Below, piece after piece: positions 43,973 through 53,074 of a stretch of 64,000 nucleotides of DNA. Origin of the DNA: Arsenicibacter rosenii (GTDB lineage Bacteria; Bacteroidota; Bacteroidia; Cytophagales; Spirosomataceae); the NCBI RefSeq assembly GCF_001870735.1, contig NZ_MORL01000018.1:49576-113575 (forward strand), written 5' to 3'. The notes below the pieces were generated by a model, which saw nothing but the letters and a program-made list of their open reading frames with translations, was not told where the DNA came from and did no database searches. The translations under genes and the position numbers were made by a program. Numbering within the stretch: the stretch's first letter is position 1; every line of letters starts with the position of its first letter.

Positions 43973-45901
43973 TCATATCGCCTGGAAACGGAAGGCATGG
44001 CCAATGTTGTGCGCCATCAGCTTTGCCCGGATTTCGTCCAGAATTGCCGGATCATCAATTGTAGATGGTACGACGCAAGGCTCGCCATCGGCTATCTGCC
44101 GGATGGTTTTGCGCAAAATTTTTCCTGACCGGGTTTTCGGAAGCCGTTTCACCACCAGGGCATTCCGGAAATAGGCCACGGCGCCGATCTGCTCACGAAT
44201 GATGCTGACCAACTCTGCTTCCAGATGTGGCTCATCGGCTTCTACCCCGTCTTTAAGCACCACCAGCCCGATGGGTCGTTGCCCGCGCAGCTCGTCAGCA
44301 ATCCCGACCACGGCACATTCGGCCACGGCCGGATGGCTGCCTACCATTTCTTCCATTTCGCCCGTTGACAAGCGATGCCCTGCTACGTTGATCACATCGT
44401 CGACACGCCCCATGATATAGACGTACCCGTCTTCGTCGACATACCCGCCATCACCCGTCAGGTAATAGCCCGGAAAACGACTCAGATACGATTGCCGGAA
44501 GCGTGGGGTATCTTTCCAGAGCGTCGGCAGACTGCCCGGCGGCAGGGGTAGTTGCAGGCAGACATAGCCTTCTTCGTTTGCCCCGAGTGGCTGGCCGTTC
44601 TCGCCCAGAATCTGCAGATTGAAGCCACAGACCGGCCACGTAGCCGAACCAGCTTTGATGGGTACCGGTTCAATCCCCATCTGATTGGCGACCATCGGCC
44701 AGCCGGATTCGGTCTGCCACCAGTGGTCGATGACCGGCACCGGCACCACCTCCTGTAACCAGTGCAGCGTCGGCGGATCGCAGCGTTCTCCGGCCAGAAA
44801 AAGATATCGCAGGCTGCTTATATCGTACTTGTTCCGCAACAAGGCTTCCGGATCTTCTTTCCGGATTGCGCGGAAAGCCGTCGGGGCCGTAAACAGCACG
44901 CTGACGCCATGCTGCTCAATGACGCGCCAGAACGTGCCGGCATCCGGCGTCCGTACAGGTTTTCCCTCAAACAATACCGTGGTACACCCTTGAATCAGCG
45001 GCCCGTATACAATGTAGCTGTGGCCAACGACCCAGCCAATGTCAGAAGCAGCCCAGAAAACTTCGCCGGGTTTCACGTCGTAAATGGCGCGCAGGCTATA
45101 CGCAAGCGCCACCGCGTGGCCACCATTATCCCGGACAATCCCTTTTGGTTTTCCGGTTGTGCCGGATGTATACAGGATATAAAGCGGATCGGTTGCATCC
45201 AGCGGCACACAGGCCACCGGATTGGCCGCCGCGACGGCCTCCTGCCAGTCCAGATCACGGCGCGGATGCAGTTCTGCCCGAAGCATGGGCCGCTGACAAA
45301 TCAGACAACGCACCGGCTGATGCGCCGATTGGCGAAGCGCCTCGTCCAGTAGTGGTTTATAGGCAATCACTTTTTCGAATTCGATCCCGCACGATGCCGA
45401 CAGAATGACCTTTGGTTTGGCATCATCAATGCGGATTGCCAGCTCGTGGGGAGCAAACCCGCCGAATACCACCGAGTGTATGGCACCAATCCGGGCACAG
45501 GCCAGCAGTGCAAATGCAGCTTCGGGTATCATCGGCATGTAAATGACAACGGTATCCCCTTTTCCGACCCCCAGCGTCTGTAACACCCCGGCAAGCCGTG
45601 CTACTTCATCCCGTAATTCGTTGTAGGTAAACCTCCGGATAGTATCCGTCACCGGGGAGTCATAAATCAAGGCTGTTTGTGTACCCCGCCCCTGCTCAAT
45701 ATGGTGATCGACAGCCGCATAGCAGGTGTTCAGCTTCCCTCCGGCATACCAGCGTGTCAGCCCCTCTTCATCGGCCGACAGAATCTGCTCAGGAGCGGAG
45801 TACCAGGGAATATACGCTGCCTGTTCGGCCCAAAATGATTCAGGATCGGTCAAACTGCGGGCATAGCTCTCTTTATAGGATTGTGTAGTCTGACTATGCA
45901 T
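43973..45901 (-). CDS. prpE: Propionyl-CoA synthetase-like acyl-CoA synthetase
   Basis: 642 residues, same superfamily as acs. P-loop LYILYTSGTTGKPKGIVRD with the following NGGHAVALAYSLRAIYDVKPG that is typical of PrpE rather than Acs. DHWWQTESGWPMVANQMG replaces the acs WWQTETGG region, and the end LPKTRSGKILRKTIRQI carries the adenylation lysine. Known: PrpE prefers propionate. Substrate preference is inferred from these blocks. It is placed just upstream of acs with its own copy of the regulatory block, so the two are coregulated rather than strictly one transcript. Confidence 0.88.
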   Translation of the reverse strand: MHSQTTQSYKESYARSLTDPESFWAEQAAYIPWYSAPEQILSADEEGLTRWYAGGKLNTCYAAVDHHIEQGRGTQTALIYDSPVTDTIRRFTYNELRDEVARLAGVLQTLGVGKGDTVVIYMPMIPEAAFALLACARIGAIHSVVFGGFAPHELAIRIDDAKPKVILSASCGIEFEKVIAYKPLLDEALRQSAHQPVRCLICQRPMLRAELHPRRDLDWQEAVAAANPVACVPLDATDPLYILYTSGTTGKPKGIVRDNGGHAVALAYSLRAIYDVKPGEVFWAASDIGWVVGHSYIVYGPLIQGCTTVLFEGKPVRTPDAGTFWRVIEQHGVSVLFTAPTAFRAIRKEDPEALLRNKYDISSLRYLFLAGERCDPPTLHWLQEVVPVPVIDHWWQTESGWPMVANQMGIEPVPIKAGSATWPVCGFNLQILGENGQPLGANEEGYVCLQLPLPPGSLPTLWKDTPRFRQSYLSRFPGYYLTGDGGYVDEDGYVYIMGRVDDVINVAGHRLSTGEMEEMVGSHPAVAECAVVGIADELRGQRPIGLVVLKDGVEADEPHLEAELVSIIREQIGAVAYFRNALVVKRLPKTRSGKILRKTIRQIADGEPCVVPSTIDDPAILDEIRAKLMAHNIGHAFRFQAI

Positions 45902-45936
45902 AGGTCAAAAATTTAGGGGAATTATCAAATTACACT

Positions 45937-46004
45937 TAAAGGTAGAGAGCCCTTTGCAAAAAGGACAGGATTTGGCCGACAAAACTTCGCTAAATTAATA
46001 TAGA
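45937..46004 (-). promoter_or_regulatory. Shared regulatory block upstream of the prpE-like gene
   Basis: Minus strand: motif TCTATATTAATTTAGCGAAG at 46004-45985, 84 bp before the ATG, then TACCTTTA at 45944-45937. Nearly the same spacing as in front of acs. Confidence 0.65.
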
Positions 46005-46069
46005 CACCTATTTTGATGTAGTTAGCGGCTAAACAGCTGCTTATCCGTTAATTAAGAGTCATACTAAAC

Positions 46070-46107
46070 GCCGGAGAGCGATTACCGGGTGGTAACCGCT
46101 CTCCGGC
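46070..46107 (-). terminator. Terminator-like hairpin downstream of the response regulator
   Basis: Arms 46070-46086 and 46091-46107, 17 nt each with 16 complementary positions and a 4-nt loop, 40 bp past the stop of the minus-strand response regulator gene. It probably ends the kinase/regulator transcript before the prpE-like promoter. Confidence 0.7.
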
Positions 46108-46146
46108 AGCAGGATGTATTAGTTGTGATACGCAAACTGCCGGATA

Positions 46147-46518
46147 TCAGGCAGCGGCGGCTTTCAGCTGATTGATTTTTGCGATCAGATCGCGGGTTGA
46201 AAAGGGTTTCGGGATATACAGGTCTCCCCCAACGTCATAGCCTTTCTGTACGTCCAGGTCTTTACTTTTGGCACTTAAGAAGATCACTTTCGCGTGTTGA
46301 TAGTCGGGATGCTGCTTCACAAACTGACAAAGCTCGTAGCCATCCATGCGTGGCATCATAATATCGAGCAACAACAGATCCGGTTTTTCCTGCTGAATCA
46401 AATCAAATGCCTCGCCCCCATCCCGGGCAATATAAACCTTGTATCCCTCTTTTTTCATCAGAAACTCGAGAGACATCAGAATATTAGGTTCATCGTCGGC
46501 AATCAGTACTTTCAGCAT
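46147..46518 (-). CDS. Receiver-only response regulator
   Basis: 123 residues from ATG 46518; a longer frame to 46569 adds an unlikely N-terminus. CheY-like fold: acidic pocket ADDEP (D8, D9), phospho-acceptor D52 in LLLLDIMMPRMDG, switch Ser in FLSAKS near 83, and the lysine of YIPKPFS near 103. There is no output domain: an Ala-rich tail ends the protein. It is downstream of the SLC5-STAC kinase by 82 bp. Known: the related CrbS kinase of Vibrio/Pseudomonas acts with a LuxR-type regulator to switch on acs. Here the DNA-binding part is missing, so another protein must supply it. Confidence 0.9.
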   Translation of the reverse strand: MLKVLIADDEPNILMSLEFLMKKEGYKVYIARDGGEAFDLIQQEKPDLLLLDIMMPRMDGYELCQFVKQHPDYQHAKVIFLSAKSKDLDVQKGYDVGGDLYIPKPFSTRDLIAKINQLKAAAA

Positions 46519-46600
46519 ATTATAATTATTTACCTCACCCGGCAGCGGGCTGCTCCCATTTCTACACAACTCAGCTGCAAATATTTAAATAGAACAAGAC

Positions 46601-49342
46601 TTATCCAAGTTCCTGCGCAGATGCAATTCGTTCAAACCGTGTTAACGGCAACCGGAAGATAAAGGTTGCCCCCTGTTCAGGCTCGCTTTGTACCTCAATA
46701 CTGCCCTGGTGTAGTTCCAGAATTTTGCGGGTAATGGCCAGGCCAAGCCCGCTTCCTTTGGGCTTCCGGGTGTTACGGTCCTGTGTCTGATAAAATTTCT
46801 CGAAGATCAGACTATGGTATTTCGGTTCAATTCCGTGACCGTTGTCTGCCACACTGACAACGTACCACATTCCCTGTAACTCCGTTCTGACCCAAATGTG
46901 GCCTTTGTCTTCTTCGCAGAACTTGATGGCGTTGGAAAGCAGATTAATCAGTACCTGCATGATGCGGTCGCGGTCAACGATCAGCGTAACCTCAGGACAG
47001 GTATTCACCACTTCCAGCTCCATGCGTTTATCAATCGCCAGTTGCTCAACACTTTCCACAGCATCCTGAACGACGGCTGCCATATCGGTCACCTCCATCG
47101 ACAGCTTGTTACGACCCGACTCAATACGCTCTAAATCAAGCACCTGATTGATAAGCCGGGTTAAGCGTTCCGACTCCTTAATGATGGTACTGAGAAAATG
47201 CTGGCGCGTTTCCTGATCCATTTCATCGTTATCGTGCAAAATCTCCGACAAGGCGCGGATGGAAGTAATAGGCGTCCGGATTTCGTGCGTTACCGTCGAC
47301 AGGAAGTCATCTTTTTGCTGATCGGCGGCTTTGAGCAGCTCATTGGCTTCGCGCAGCTGCTCTGTCAGCTTTTCGAGTTCGATTGATTTACGCCGCAACT
47401 CTTTGTTTACCGTCAGGAGTTCGTGTGATACTTTCAGAATTTTAATAACCTCATCCAGGGCAATGGGTTCTTCTTTGGCCACAGAGGCAATCAGAATCCG
47501 GGCCGATGCCGTTCCGACCGCACCCGCCAACAGCTTTTCGGTGTAATTAACCAGCCTCGAATCCGCCAGGTAATTCTGCGTATTGATCTTGTGTTTCCGG
47601 ATGTATCGTTCCATGGCTCTGGTTGCCCGTTCTTCCCCGAAAAACGTGGTCAGCAACGCTTTCAGGTCACTGACCTGCACCTTTCCTTTCCAGGCAACGG
47701 AGCTGTCATACCGGCGGGCATACTCAAAGACATCGACAAACAATACGGCCTGATTGTGATCCAGCGGGCTTTGCGGGCGATATAATGACCCCCAGATATA
47801 CCCTCCGATATTGACAAAAAATGACCAGAAAACCGAGTGCGAAATCGGGTCAAACCCGTGCAGGCCAAACAAGGTATATGGCCGTAACCAGCCCTGATTA
47901 AGCGGCCCTTCAGTCATCCAGTGGGCAGGTAACAGGCCTGCTGTGACCAGTGTCGGAACAATGAGGGTATAGAACCAGACCGATGCCCCCAGTATCAGGC
48001 CAAGCCTTGCGCCTGCCTGCGTACCGCGTTTCCAGTAAATCCCGCCAATGATAGCGGGCGTAAACTGTGCCACTGCGGCAAAGGACATCATGCCGACCGA
48101 GACCAGTGAAAAGTGGTGAGACACCTGCCGGTAATATTCGTAGGCCAGCAGCAACATGGCCAGAATCGCCAGCCGCCGGATATTGATCACAACCGTACTC
48201 CAGGCATTCCCGATCTGCTTTTGCCAGGATGGCCGGCTAACCAGAATCGGCATAACCAGGTTATTGGAAATCATGACGCTCAGCGCGGTTGTCTCCACGA
48301 TAATCATGCTGGAAGCGGCCGAAAAACCACCGATATAGGCGAGGAGAGCCAGCCCCTTTTCGCCGAAATGCAGCGGTAACGACAAAACATATACGTCTGC
48401 GTCGTCTATCGGATTGTTTAAAATCAGTTTTCCGCCAAAAGCCAGCGGCAACACAAACAGACAGATCACAAACATATACAACGGGAACAACCACATGGCT
48501 TTGTTCAAGTGTTTCTCGTCAACATTTTCGACGACTGCTACCTGAAATTGCCGGGGTAAAAACAGAATGGCAGGCATCGACAGGATAATGTACCACAGCC
48601 ATTCGGAGGTAGAATGACCGGCATGGAAAACAAAATGCTGTTTCAGAGAGGGAAGCTTTTCGGCTTGCTGAAAAATGTCGGCCGGCCCGTCGAATAAACC
48701 ATAAGTGACGTAGATCCCAACCGCCACGAAGGCAACCAGTTTAATAACTGATTCAAAGGCGATAGCTGTTACCAGACCCTCGTGCCGTTCGGTAGCTTCA
48801 AGTTTCCGGGTACCAAACAGAATGGTGAATGCTGCCAGAATCAGCGTCATGTAGAATGACTGATCACTGAGCCAGACAGGTGTCGGGCCAACCAGTGACT
48901 GGCCCGACAACACGGCGAAACTTTCGGCAATTGCCTTTAGCTGAATGGAAATATACGGGATAATACCGATCACGCAGAGTATGGTAATCATTACCCCGAT
49001 ACCACGATTTTTACCGTAGCGGGCCGAGATAAAGTCGGCAATGCTCGTGATACGCTGTACTTTACAGATACGGATAATTTTACGCAGCACCGACCACCAG
49101 AGCGGTACGGTAAGCGTGGGGCCGATATAGACCGACAAAAACTCAATACCGCCCGACGCGGCCCGCCCCACGCTGCCATAAAACGTCCATGCGGTGCAAT
49201 AGACGGCCAGCGACAAGGCATAGAAATAAGGACTATTCAGCAGGCTTCCCCCCCGCTTACTACGCCGTTCGGCCCAGAAAGCAATACTAAATAATACACT
49301 CAGGTACAGTAAGGAGCAAAGCGTAAGGGTAAGACTAGACAT
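46601..49342 (-). CDS. SLC5 sodium/solute-symporter - STAC - histidine kinase (CrbS/CbrA-like)
   Basis: 913 residues. An SSS transporter-like domain of about 12-13 membrane helices (about 1-500; YCTAWTFYGSVGRAASGG near 48-65) leads into a STAC linker domain (about 535-640). A coiled coil (about 640-680) follows, then HisKA with the phospho-histidine in FLSTVTHEIRTPITS (near 688) and HATPase with NLLSNAIKF, VADNGHGIE and GSGLGLAI boxes. Known: this architecture in CbrA/CrbS senses carbon supply and acetate, and CrbS controls acs. Inferred: the sensor of the short-chain-acid regulon in this window. Its start overlaps the small membrane gene upstream by 8 bp. Confidence 0.92.
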   Translation of the reverse strand: MSSLTLTLCSLLYLSVLFSIAFWAERRSKRGGSLLNSPYFYALSLAVYCTAWTFYGSVGRAASGGIEFLSVYIGPTLTVPLWWSVLRKIIRICKVQRITSIADFISARYGKNRGIGVMITILCVIGIIPYISIQLKAIAESFAVLSGQSLVGPTPVWLSDQSFYMTLILAAFTILFGTRKLEATERHEGLVTAIAFESVIKLVAFVAVGIYVTYGLFDGPADIFQQAEKLPSLKQHFVFHAGHSTSEWLWYIILSMPAILFLPRQFQVAVVENVDEKHLNKAMWLFPLYMFVICLFVLPLAFGGKLILNNPIDDADVYVLSLPLHFGEKGLALLAYIGGFSAASSMIIVETTALSVMISNNLVMPILVSRPSWQKQIGNAWSTVVINIRRLAILAMLLLAYEYYRQVSHHFSLVSVGMMSFAAVAQFTPAIIGGIYWKRGTQAGARLGLILGASVWFYTLIVPTLVTAGLLPAHWMTEGPLNQGWLRPYTLFGLHGFDPISHSVFWSFFVNIGGYIWGSLYRPQSPLDHNQAVLFVDVFEYARRYDSSVAWKGKVQVSDLKALLTTFFGEERATRAMERYIRKHKINTQNYLADSRLVNYTEKLLAGAVGTASARILIASVAKEEPIALDEVIKILKVSHELLTVNKELRRKSIELEKLTEQLREANELLKAADQQKDDFLSTVTHEIRTPITSIRALSEILHDNDEMDQETRQHFLSTIIKESERLTRLINQVLDLERIESGRNKLSMEVTDMAAVVQDAVESVEQLAIDKRMELEVVNTCPEVTLIVDRDRIMQVLINLLSNAIKFCEEDKGHIWVRTELQGMWYVVSVADNGHGIEPKYHSLIFEKFYQTQDRNTRKPKGSGLGLAITRKILELHQGSIEVQSEPEQGATFIFRLPLTRFERIASAQELG

Positions 49343-49547
49343 CGGAATTCATGGAATCATCATTCTGCCGGTTCCGGCGCAACACCCAACTTACCGACCC
49401 GATCATTAACAACCAGATACAGGTCACATAAATATACAGTAACGGAATCCCGGCCACCATGACAGGACGGTTAACGATGGAGATAACAGGCTCCGTAAAC
49501 AATACAAAAAACAGGATGGTGAGAGGTAATAACCGCAATGATTTCAT
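49335..49547 (-). CDS. Small two-TM protein, DUF3311/DUF4212-type symporter companion
   Basis: 70 residues with two membrane segments (about 6-22 and 35-56) and a charged tail RRNRQNDDS. Size, topology and place, directly before a sodium/solute symporter gene with an 8-bp overlap (ATGTCTAG), match the small subunits that accompany SSS transporters. The kinase here has a transporter domain, so this may be its subunit. Family assignment is by context and topology only. Confidence 0.65.
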   Translation of the reverse strand: MKSLRLLPLTILFFVLFTEPVISIVNRPVMVAGIPLLYIYVTCIWLLMIGSVSWVLRRNRQNDDSMNSDV

Positions 49548-49569
49548 GCTGATGTTGTTTATAACTAAT

Positions 49570-49592
49570 GCCCGGCGAGAAGCTCACCGGGC
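49570..49592. terminator. Intercistronic hairpin
   Basis: Arms 49570-49579 and 49583-49592 pair at 9 of 10 positions, triloop AAG, no T-run. It lies between two small genes of the operon and may stabilise or process the mRNA rather than end it. Confidence 0.4.
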
Positions 49593-49619
49593 TTAGTGAT
49601 CACCTAACCCATTACCAGC

Positions 49620-49844
49620 TTATTCCTCCGTATTGTACTCGCCTTGTAAGGCGTACAAGCCAAAAGTCACTAAGCCTCCTACTACAATCGGCATCAGTAC
49701 AAATAAGATGATGATACCAAAGACCAGATCATCCTGTTTACCGGACGCCAGTTTTGGCAAACCAAACTGTACGATGCCGAAATATCCTGTCAGAGCAGCA
49801 ATAGCCAGCCAAAGGACACCTAATATTTTCTTTAATCCGTTCAT
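49620..49844 (-). CDS. Small two-TM protein in the transporter operon
   Basis: 74 residues; membrane segments near 8-26 and 42-66 with an acidic C-terminus (QGEYNTEE). It starts 31 bp after the MFS transporter stop and precedes the small symporter-companion gene, all on the minus strand. Conserved position in the operon suggests a transporter accessory protein, but I recognise no defined family with certainty. Confidence 0.65.
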   Translation of the reverse strand: MNGLKKILGVLWLAIAALTGYFGIVQFGLPKLASGKQDDLVFGIIILFVLMPIVVGGLVTFGLYALQGEYNTEE

Positions 49845-49875
49845 GACGTATGTTCGTTAAAGGTCTTGTGAATGA

Positions 49876-51468
49876 TTAGTCAGCATTTTTTTTGTCTTTC
49901 CCGCTGATGTAGACGACGCCAATGGCGAGGCAGACGGCAGCCACAATGATCGGGTACCAAAGCCCTTCGAGATACGGCGCAGCATACGGCAGCGCATCTC
50001 CTGCCTTCTCGGCGGCCGTATTGGCATCTTTTGCCTTGGTTGCCAGATACGTTGCAACAGCCGGCAGCAAGCCCCCGAACACACCGTTACCAATGTGGTA
50101 AGGCAACGACATGGACGTGTAGCGGATCCGGGTCGGGAACATTTCTACGAGGAACGCAGCAATCGGGCCGTATACCATCGTCACAAATAATACCTGAATA
50201 AATACCAGCCAGATCAGTGTCCACTTGTCGCTGTCGTTGATGGTGACAGACTTTTTCACATCCGGTTTAGCAGGCTCAGCGTTCGGATCCGGCGAAATTT
50301 TAAGTTTTGTTACTTCTTCATATTTCGTACCATCTGTATATTCTTTCTTCACGGTAATGGTCTGGATCGATCCGCCGACCACTTTAGGATCTGCCGCCAC
50401 GGTTGAGTCTTTCGTTGTACTGGCGGCAATCTCCTGCTTGTTTTTCAGGTTGGTAGTCTGATACATATTTTCGTAGAGCGTCCGGTACGACAGGATAGCG
50501 ACCAGCATCCCTGCCATCATGATTCCTTTACGGCCAATGCGGTCTGAGAGCCAGCCGAACACGACGAAGAACGGTGTACCCAGCAGGAGCGCAATTGTCA
50601 TCAGGGCATCTGACTGCATCTTGTCGACATTACATACTTTTTCCAGGAAGCTCATGGCATAGAACTGACCGGTATACCAGACAACTCCCTGCCCCATGGT
50701 AGCACCGAACAGAGCCAGCAACACAAACTTAAAGTTGTATTTATTGCCGAAGCTTTCTTTCAGCGGGTTTGCCGACGCTTTGCCTTCGGCTTTTACTTTC
50801 GCAAACAGCGGAGACTCCTTCATGTTGCGGCGGATGATATACGAAACAAATACCATCAGAATTGACGCCAGGAACGGTACCCGCCAGCCCCAGTCACTGA
50901 ATGCCTCTTTCGACAGCGACATACGGGTCAACATGATCACCAGGAGCGATACAAACAAGCCGATAGTTGCGGTTGTCTGGATCCATGATGTCCAGTAGCC
51001 ACGGCGGTTTGCCGGTGCGTGTTCGGCCACATAGGTTGCCGCACCGCCATATTCTCCGCCCAACGCAAGGCCTTGCAGCAGGCGCAGGACAAGGACCAGC
51101 AGCGGAGCCAGAAAGCCGATGGTTTCGTAGCTCGGGATCAGACCGATGGCGAAAGTAGCTCCCCCCATCAGCAGCAGAGTTACCATGAATGTATATTTCC
51201 GGCCAATCAGGTCGCCCAGACGCCCGAAGAACAGCGCGCCGAAAGGTCGTACCACGAATCCGGCGGCAAACGTAGCCAGTGTCGACAGGAAAGCCGCTGT
51301 GGGGTTACCTTCAGGGAAAAATTTTGTTGCCAGAACAGACGCCAGCGAGCCAAAGATGTAAAAGTCGTACCATTCGATCAGCGTACCTACCGACGAGGCA
51401 CCAATTACGCTGATTAGTGAACGGGTCTCGTCTGCCGACGCTTTTGAGTTTGTAGGTTCAGCAATCAT
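49876..51468 (-). CDS. MFS transporter, metabolite:proton symporter (MHS) type
   Basis: 530 residues, 12 membrane segments. Signature features of the ProP/KgtP-like MHS family: VGTLIEWYDFYIFG near 30-43, RPFGALFFGRLGDLIGRKYTF near 93-113, and LLQGLALGGEYGGAATY near 138-154. An unusual hydrophilic insert of about 90 residues (near 350-440, rich in Lys/Asp/Thr) lies between two helices of the second half, which standard members do not have. Known members take up organic acids, betaine or proline. In an operon with a porin, and beside acs/prpE and a CrbS-like kinase, the likely cargo is a short-chain organic acid (inference). Confidence 0.9.
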   Translation of the reverse strand: MIAEPTNSKASADETRSLISVIGASSVGTLIEWYDFYIFGSLASVLATKFFPEGNPTAAFLSTLATFAAGFVVRPFGALFFGRLGDLIGRKYTFMVTLLLMGGATFAIGLIPSYETIGFLAPLLVLVLRLLQGLALGGEYGGAATYVAEHAPANRRGYWTSWIQTTATIGLFVSLLVIMLTRMSLSKEAFSDWGWRVPFLASILMVFVSYIIRRNMKESPLFAKVKAEGKASANPLKESFGNKYNFKFVLLALFGATMGQGVVWYTGQFYAMSFLEKVCNVDKMQSDALMTIALLLGTPFFVVFGWLSDRIGRKGIMMAGMLVAILSYRTLYENMYQTTNLKNKQEIAASTTKDSTVAADPKVVGGSIQTITVKKEYTDGTKYEEVTKLKISPDPNAEPAKPDVKKSVTINDSDKWTLIWLVFIQVLFVTMVYGPIAAFLVEMFPTRIRYTSMSLPYHIGNGVFGGLLPAVATYLATKAKDANTAAEKAGDALPYAAPYLEGLWYPIIVAAVCLAIGVVYISGKDKKNAD

Positions 51469-51532
51469 GTTTGTAGAAAGAGGTTAAACGTATCAGGGTT
51501 TATTGGTTGGTTGTTTTGCGGAATGATCAGGT

Positions 51533-52921
51533 TTATAAATATACCTGCGCCTGTACTATAAAGCTGCCTTTGCTGCCACTAATTGTGTTCTTATCCGTAT
51601 AAACCGGCCGTGTCGAATACTGCGGCGTAATTTTGGCGTGGTGTCCGTCGATGTAAAAGTTACACCCTACGTCAAAGCTACTGTTTGCCTTACCCAAGGC
51701 TTCGAAATTTTTGTAGGTATATGCCGCAAATGGCTGTACTCTTGCTTTGGCATTATCGCCTTTGGGTAACAGCAGACCAGCTTGTGTGTACCAGATCGTA
51801 CCGGTACCGATCATTGGCTGCAGGTTTCCGGGACCTGCCAGTGCTTTTGCGTCGGTAAACTTAGGGTCAACGGTGCCGGGGTTCATAATGCCAAGGTTAC
51901 GCAGGTAATTGGGGCCGAAGTTGTTGCTGTAGAAGGTACTGTATGCGGTGAAGGCCATATTTTTCTTTTTATCACCAAAGGGCAGATCCGCAAACATATC
52001 AACCGCAAATAAGCTGATGTCATGTTTTTGGGTTACGCCGTTGCTCAGGCTTTGTGTCCCCTCCGGCTGGTGATAAAAGCCCGCACCAATGTTAAATACT
52101 CGTTTTGTCCCCACATAGGTACCGACTTTAAAGGGCAGAATATTGGCTTCCTGATCCAGAAACTGGTATTCAAAATACCCGCCGTACGACATCCGGCTAA
52201 CCCCGTTGTTGTCAACGGCAGCACCTTCTGTAGGTGCCAGATTAGTCGCAAAGGGTTTGTTCCAGTTCATCCGGTATTCAAACTTACCGAGTTTACCTTT
52301 AGCATATACCCCGAACAAACGGGCAAACTGGTCAGAGTTTTCGATGAGCGGCCAGTTAAAGATCGGTGCATCAACAGCCAGGAAATTCAGCGTACTGGCC
52401 GATGTCATCCGTGAAATACCATGCCAGTAGTGCAGACCGGCTCCCAGATACAAGGTCGATTTGTTGGCCTTGCCCGTCACCGGGCTTTTAGTTGGTACGA
52501 CTGCGTATTCATTCCAAACATCATGGAAGAAGAGGCCGGGCTTTTTTCCGGCCCCATACCCGCCGGTTCCGCTCGTACCGGCAGCACCACCGTTCAGGAA
52601 TGTCTGGTTGTTAATCCCGAAGTGCATCAGAATCAGGTAACGGGGAGTAATCTGAGCGTAGGCCAGCATCCGGAGGCGTCGGGCGCCAATGTCGGTAACA
52701 CTGCTTGCCGACTGCCCGTTAATGGCTGTCCCCGGGTTCATCTGCATCGACCGGAACCAGATTTGATTCCACATAATCAGACGCATGTATTTGGTACCTT
52801 CCTGATTCAGGTTAAACTTCAGGCCGGAACCGTATTCAGACGAGCCCTGTGCCCGGGCAGTGTCGGGACTGCCCCCGAAGAGGGTGAGGGCAGTCACCAA
52901 AGATAGCAATAGTCGTTTCAT
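51533..52921 (-). CDS. Outer-membrane porin (OprO/OprP-like beta-barrel)
   Basis: 462 residues from ATG 52921, which starts a clean signal peptide (MKRLLLSLVTALTLFGG, cut near ARAQ); a longer frame to 52966 is less likely. Alternating beta strands with aromatic girdles fill the length, ending in SKGSFIVQAQVYL, a C-terminal strand suitable for BAM recognition though the last residue is Leu. It precedes the MFS gene by 64 bp, so the pair forms an outer- plus inner-membrane uptake route. The motif at 53008-53027 lies 87 bp upstream of its ATG, as at acs and the prpE-like gene. Confidence 0.85.
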   Translation of the reverse strand: MKRLLLSLVTALTLFGGSPDTARAQGSSEYGSGLKFNLNQEGTKYMRLIMWNQIWFRSMQMNPGTAINGQSASSVTDIGARRLRMLAYAQITPRYLILMHFGINNQTFLNGGAAGTSGTGGYGAGKKPGLFFHDVWNEYAVVPTKSPVTGKANKSTLYLGAGLHYWHGISRMTSASTLNFLAVDAPIFNWPLIENSDQFARLFGVYAKGKLGKFEYRMNWNKPFATNLAPTEGAAVDNNGVSRMSYGGYFEYQFLDQEANILPFKVGTYVGTKRVFNIGAGFYHQPEGTQSLSNGVTQKHDISLFAVDMFADLPFGDKKKNMAFTAYSTFYSNNFGPNYLRNLGIMNPGTVDPKFTDAKALAGPGNLQPMIGTGTIWYTQAGLLLPKGDNAKARVQPFAAYTYKNFEALGKANSSFDVGCNFYIDGHHAKITPQYSTRPVYTDKNTISGSKGSFIVQAQVYL

Positions 52922-53007
52922 CAGTAGGTAAGAGTAGTTTTTGGTTTTTTCGAGAATTCGATTCAAAACTGTACTCTTTCCCTCTATCGGCGAAATAATT
53001 GGTATAG

Positions 53008-53027
53008 CTATGCTAAATGACTATAGG
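53008..53027 (-). promoter_or_regulatory. Regulon motif upstream of the porin gene
   Basis: Minus strand CCTATAGTCATTTAGCATAG, 15 of 20 positions identical to the acs site and sharing the TATAnnnWTTTAGC core. It is 87 bp before the porin ATG, on the same strand as the gene, as at acs (85) and prpE-like (84). Confidence 0.6.
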
Positions 53028-53074
53028 CAGTTTAAACGGGGCCATTTACCGGTGAGCTCTCAGTTAACCGTGGT

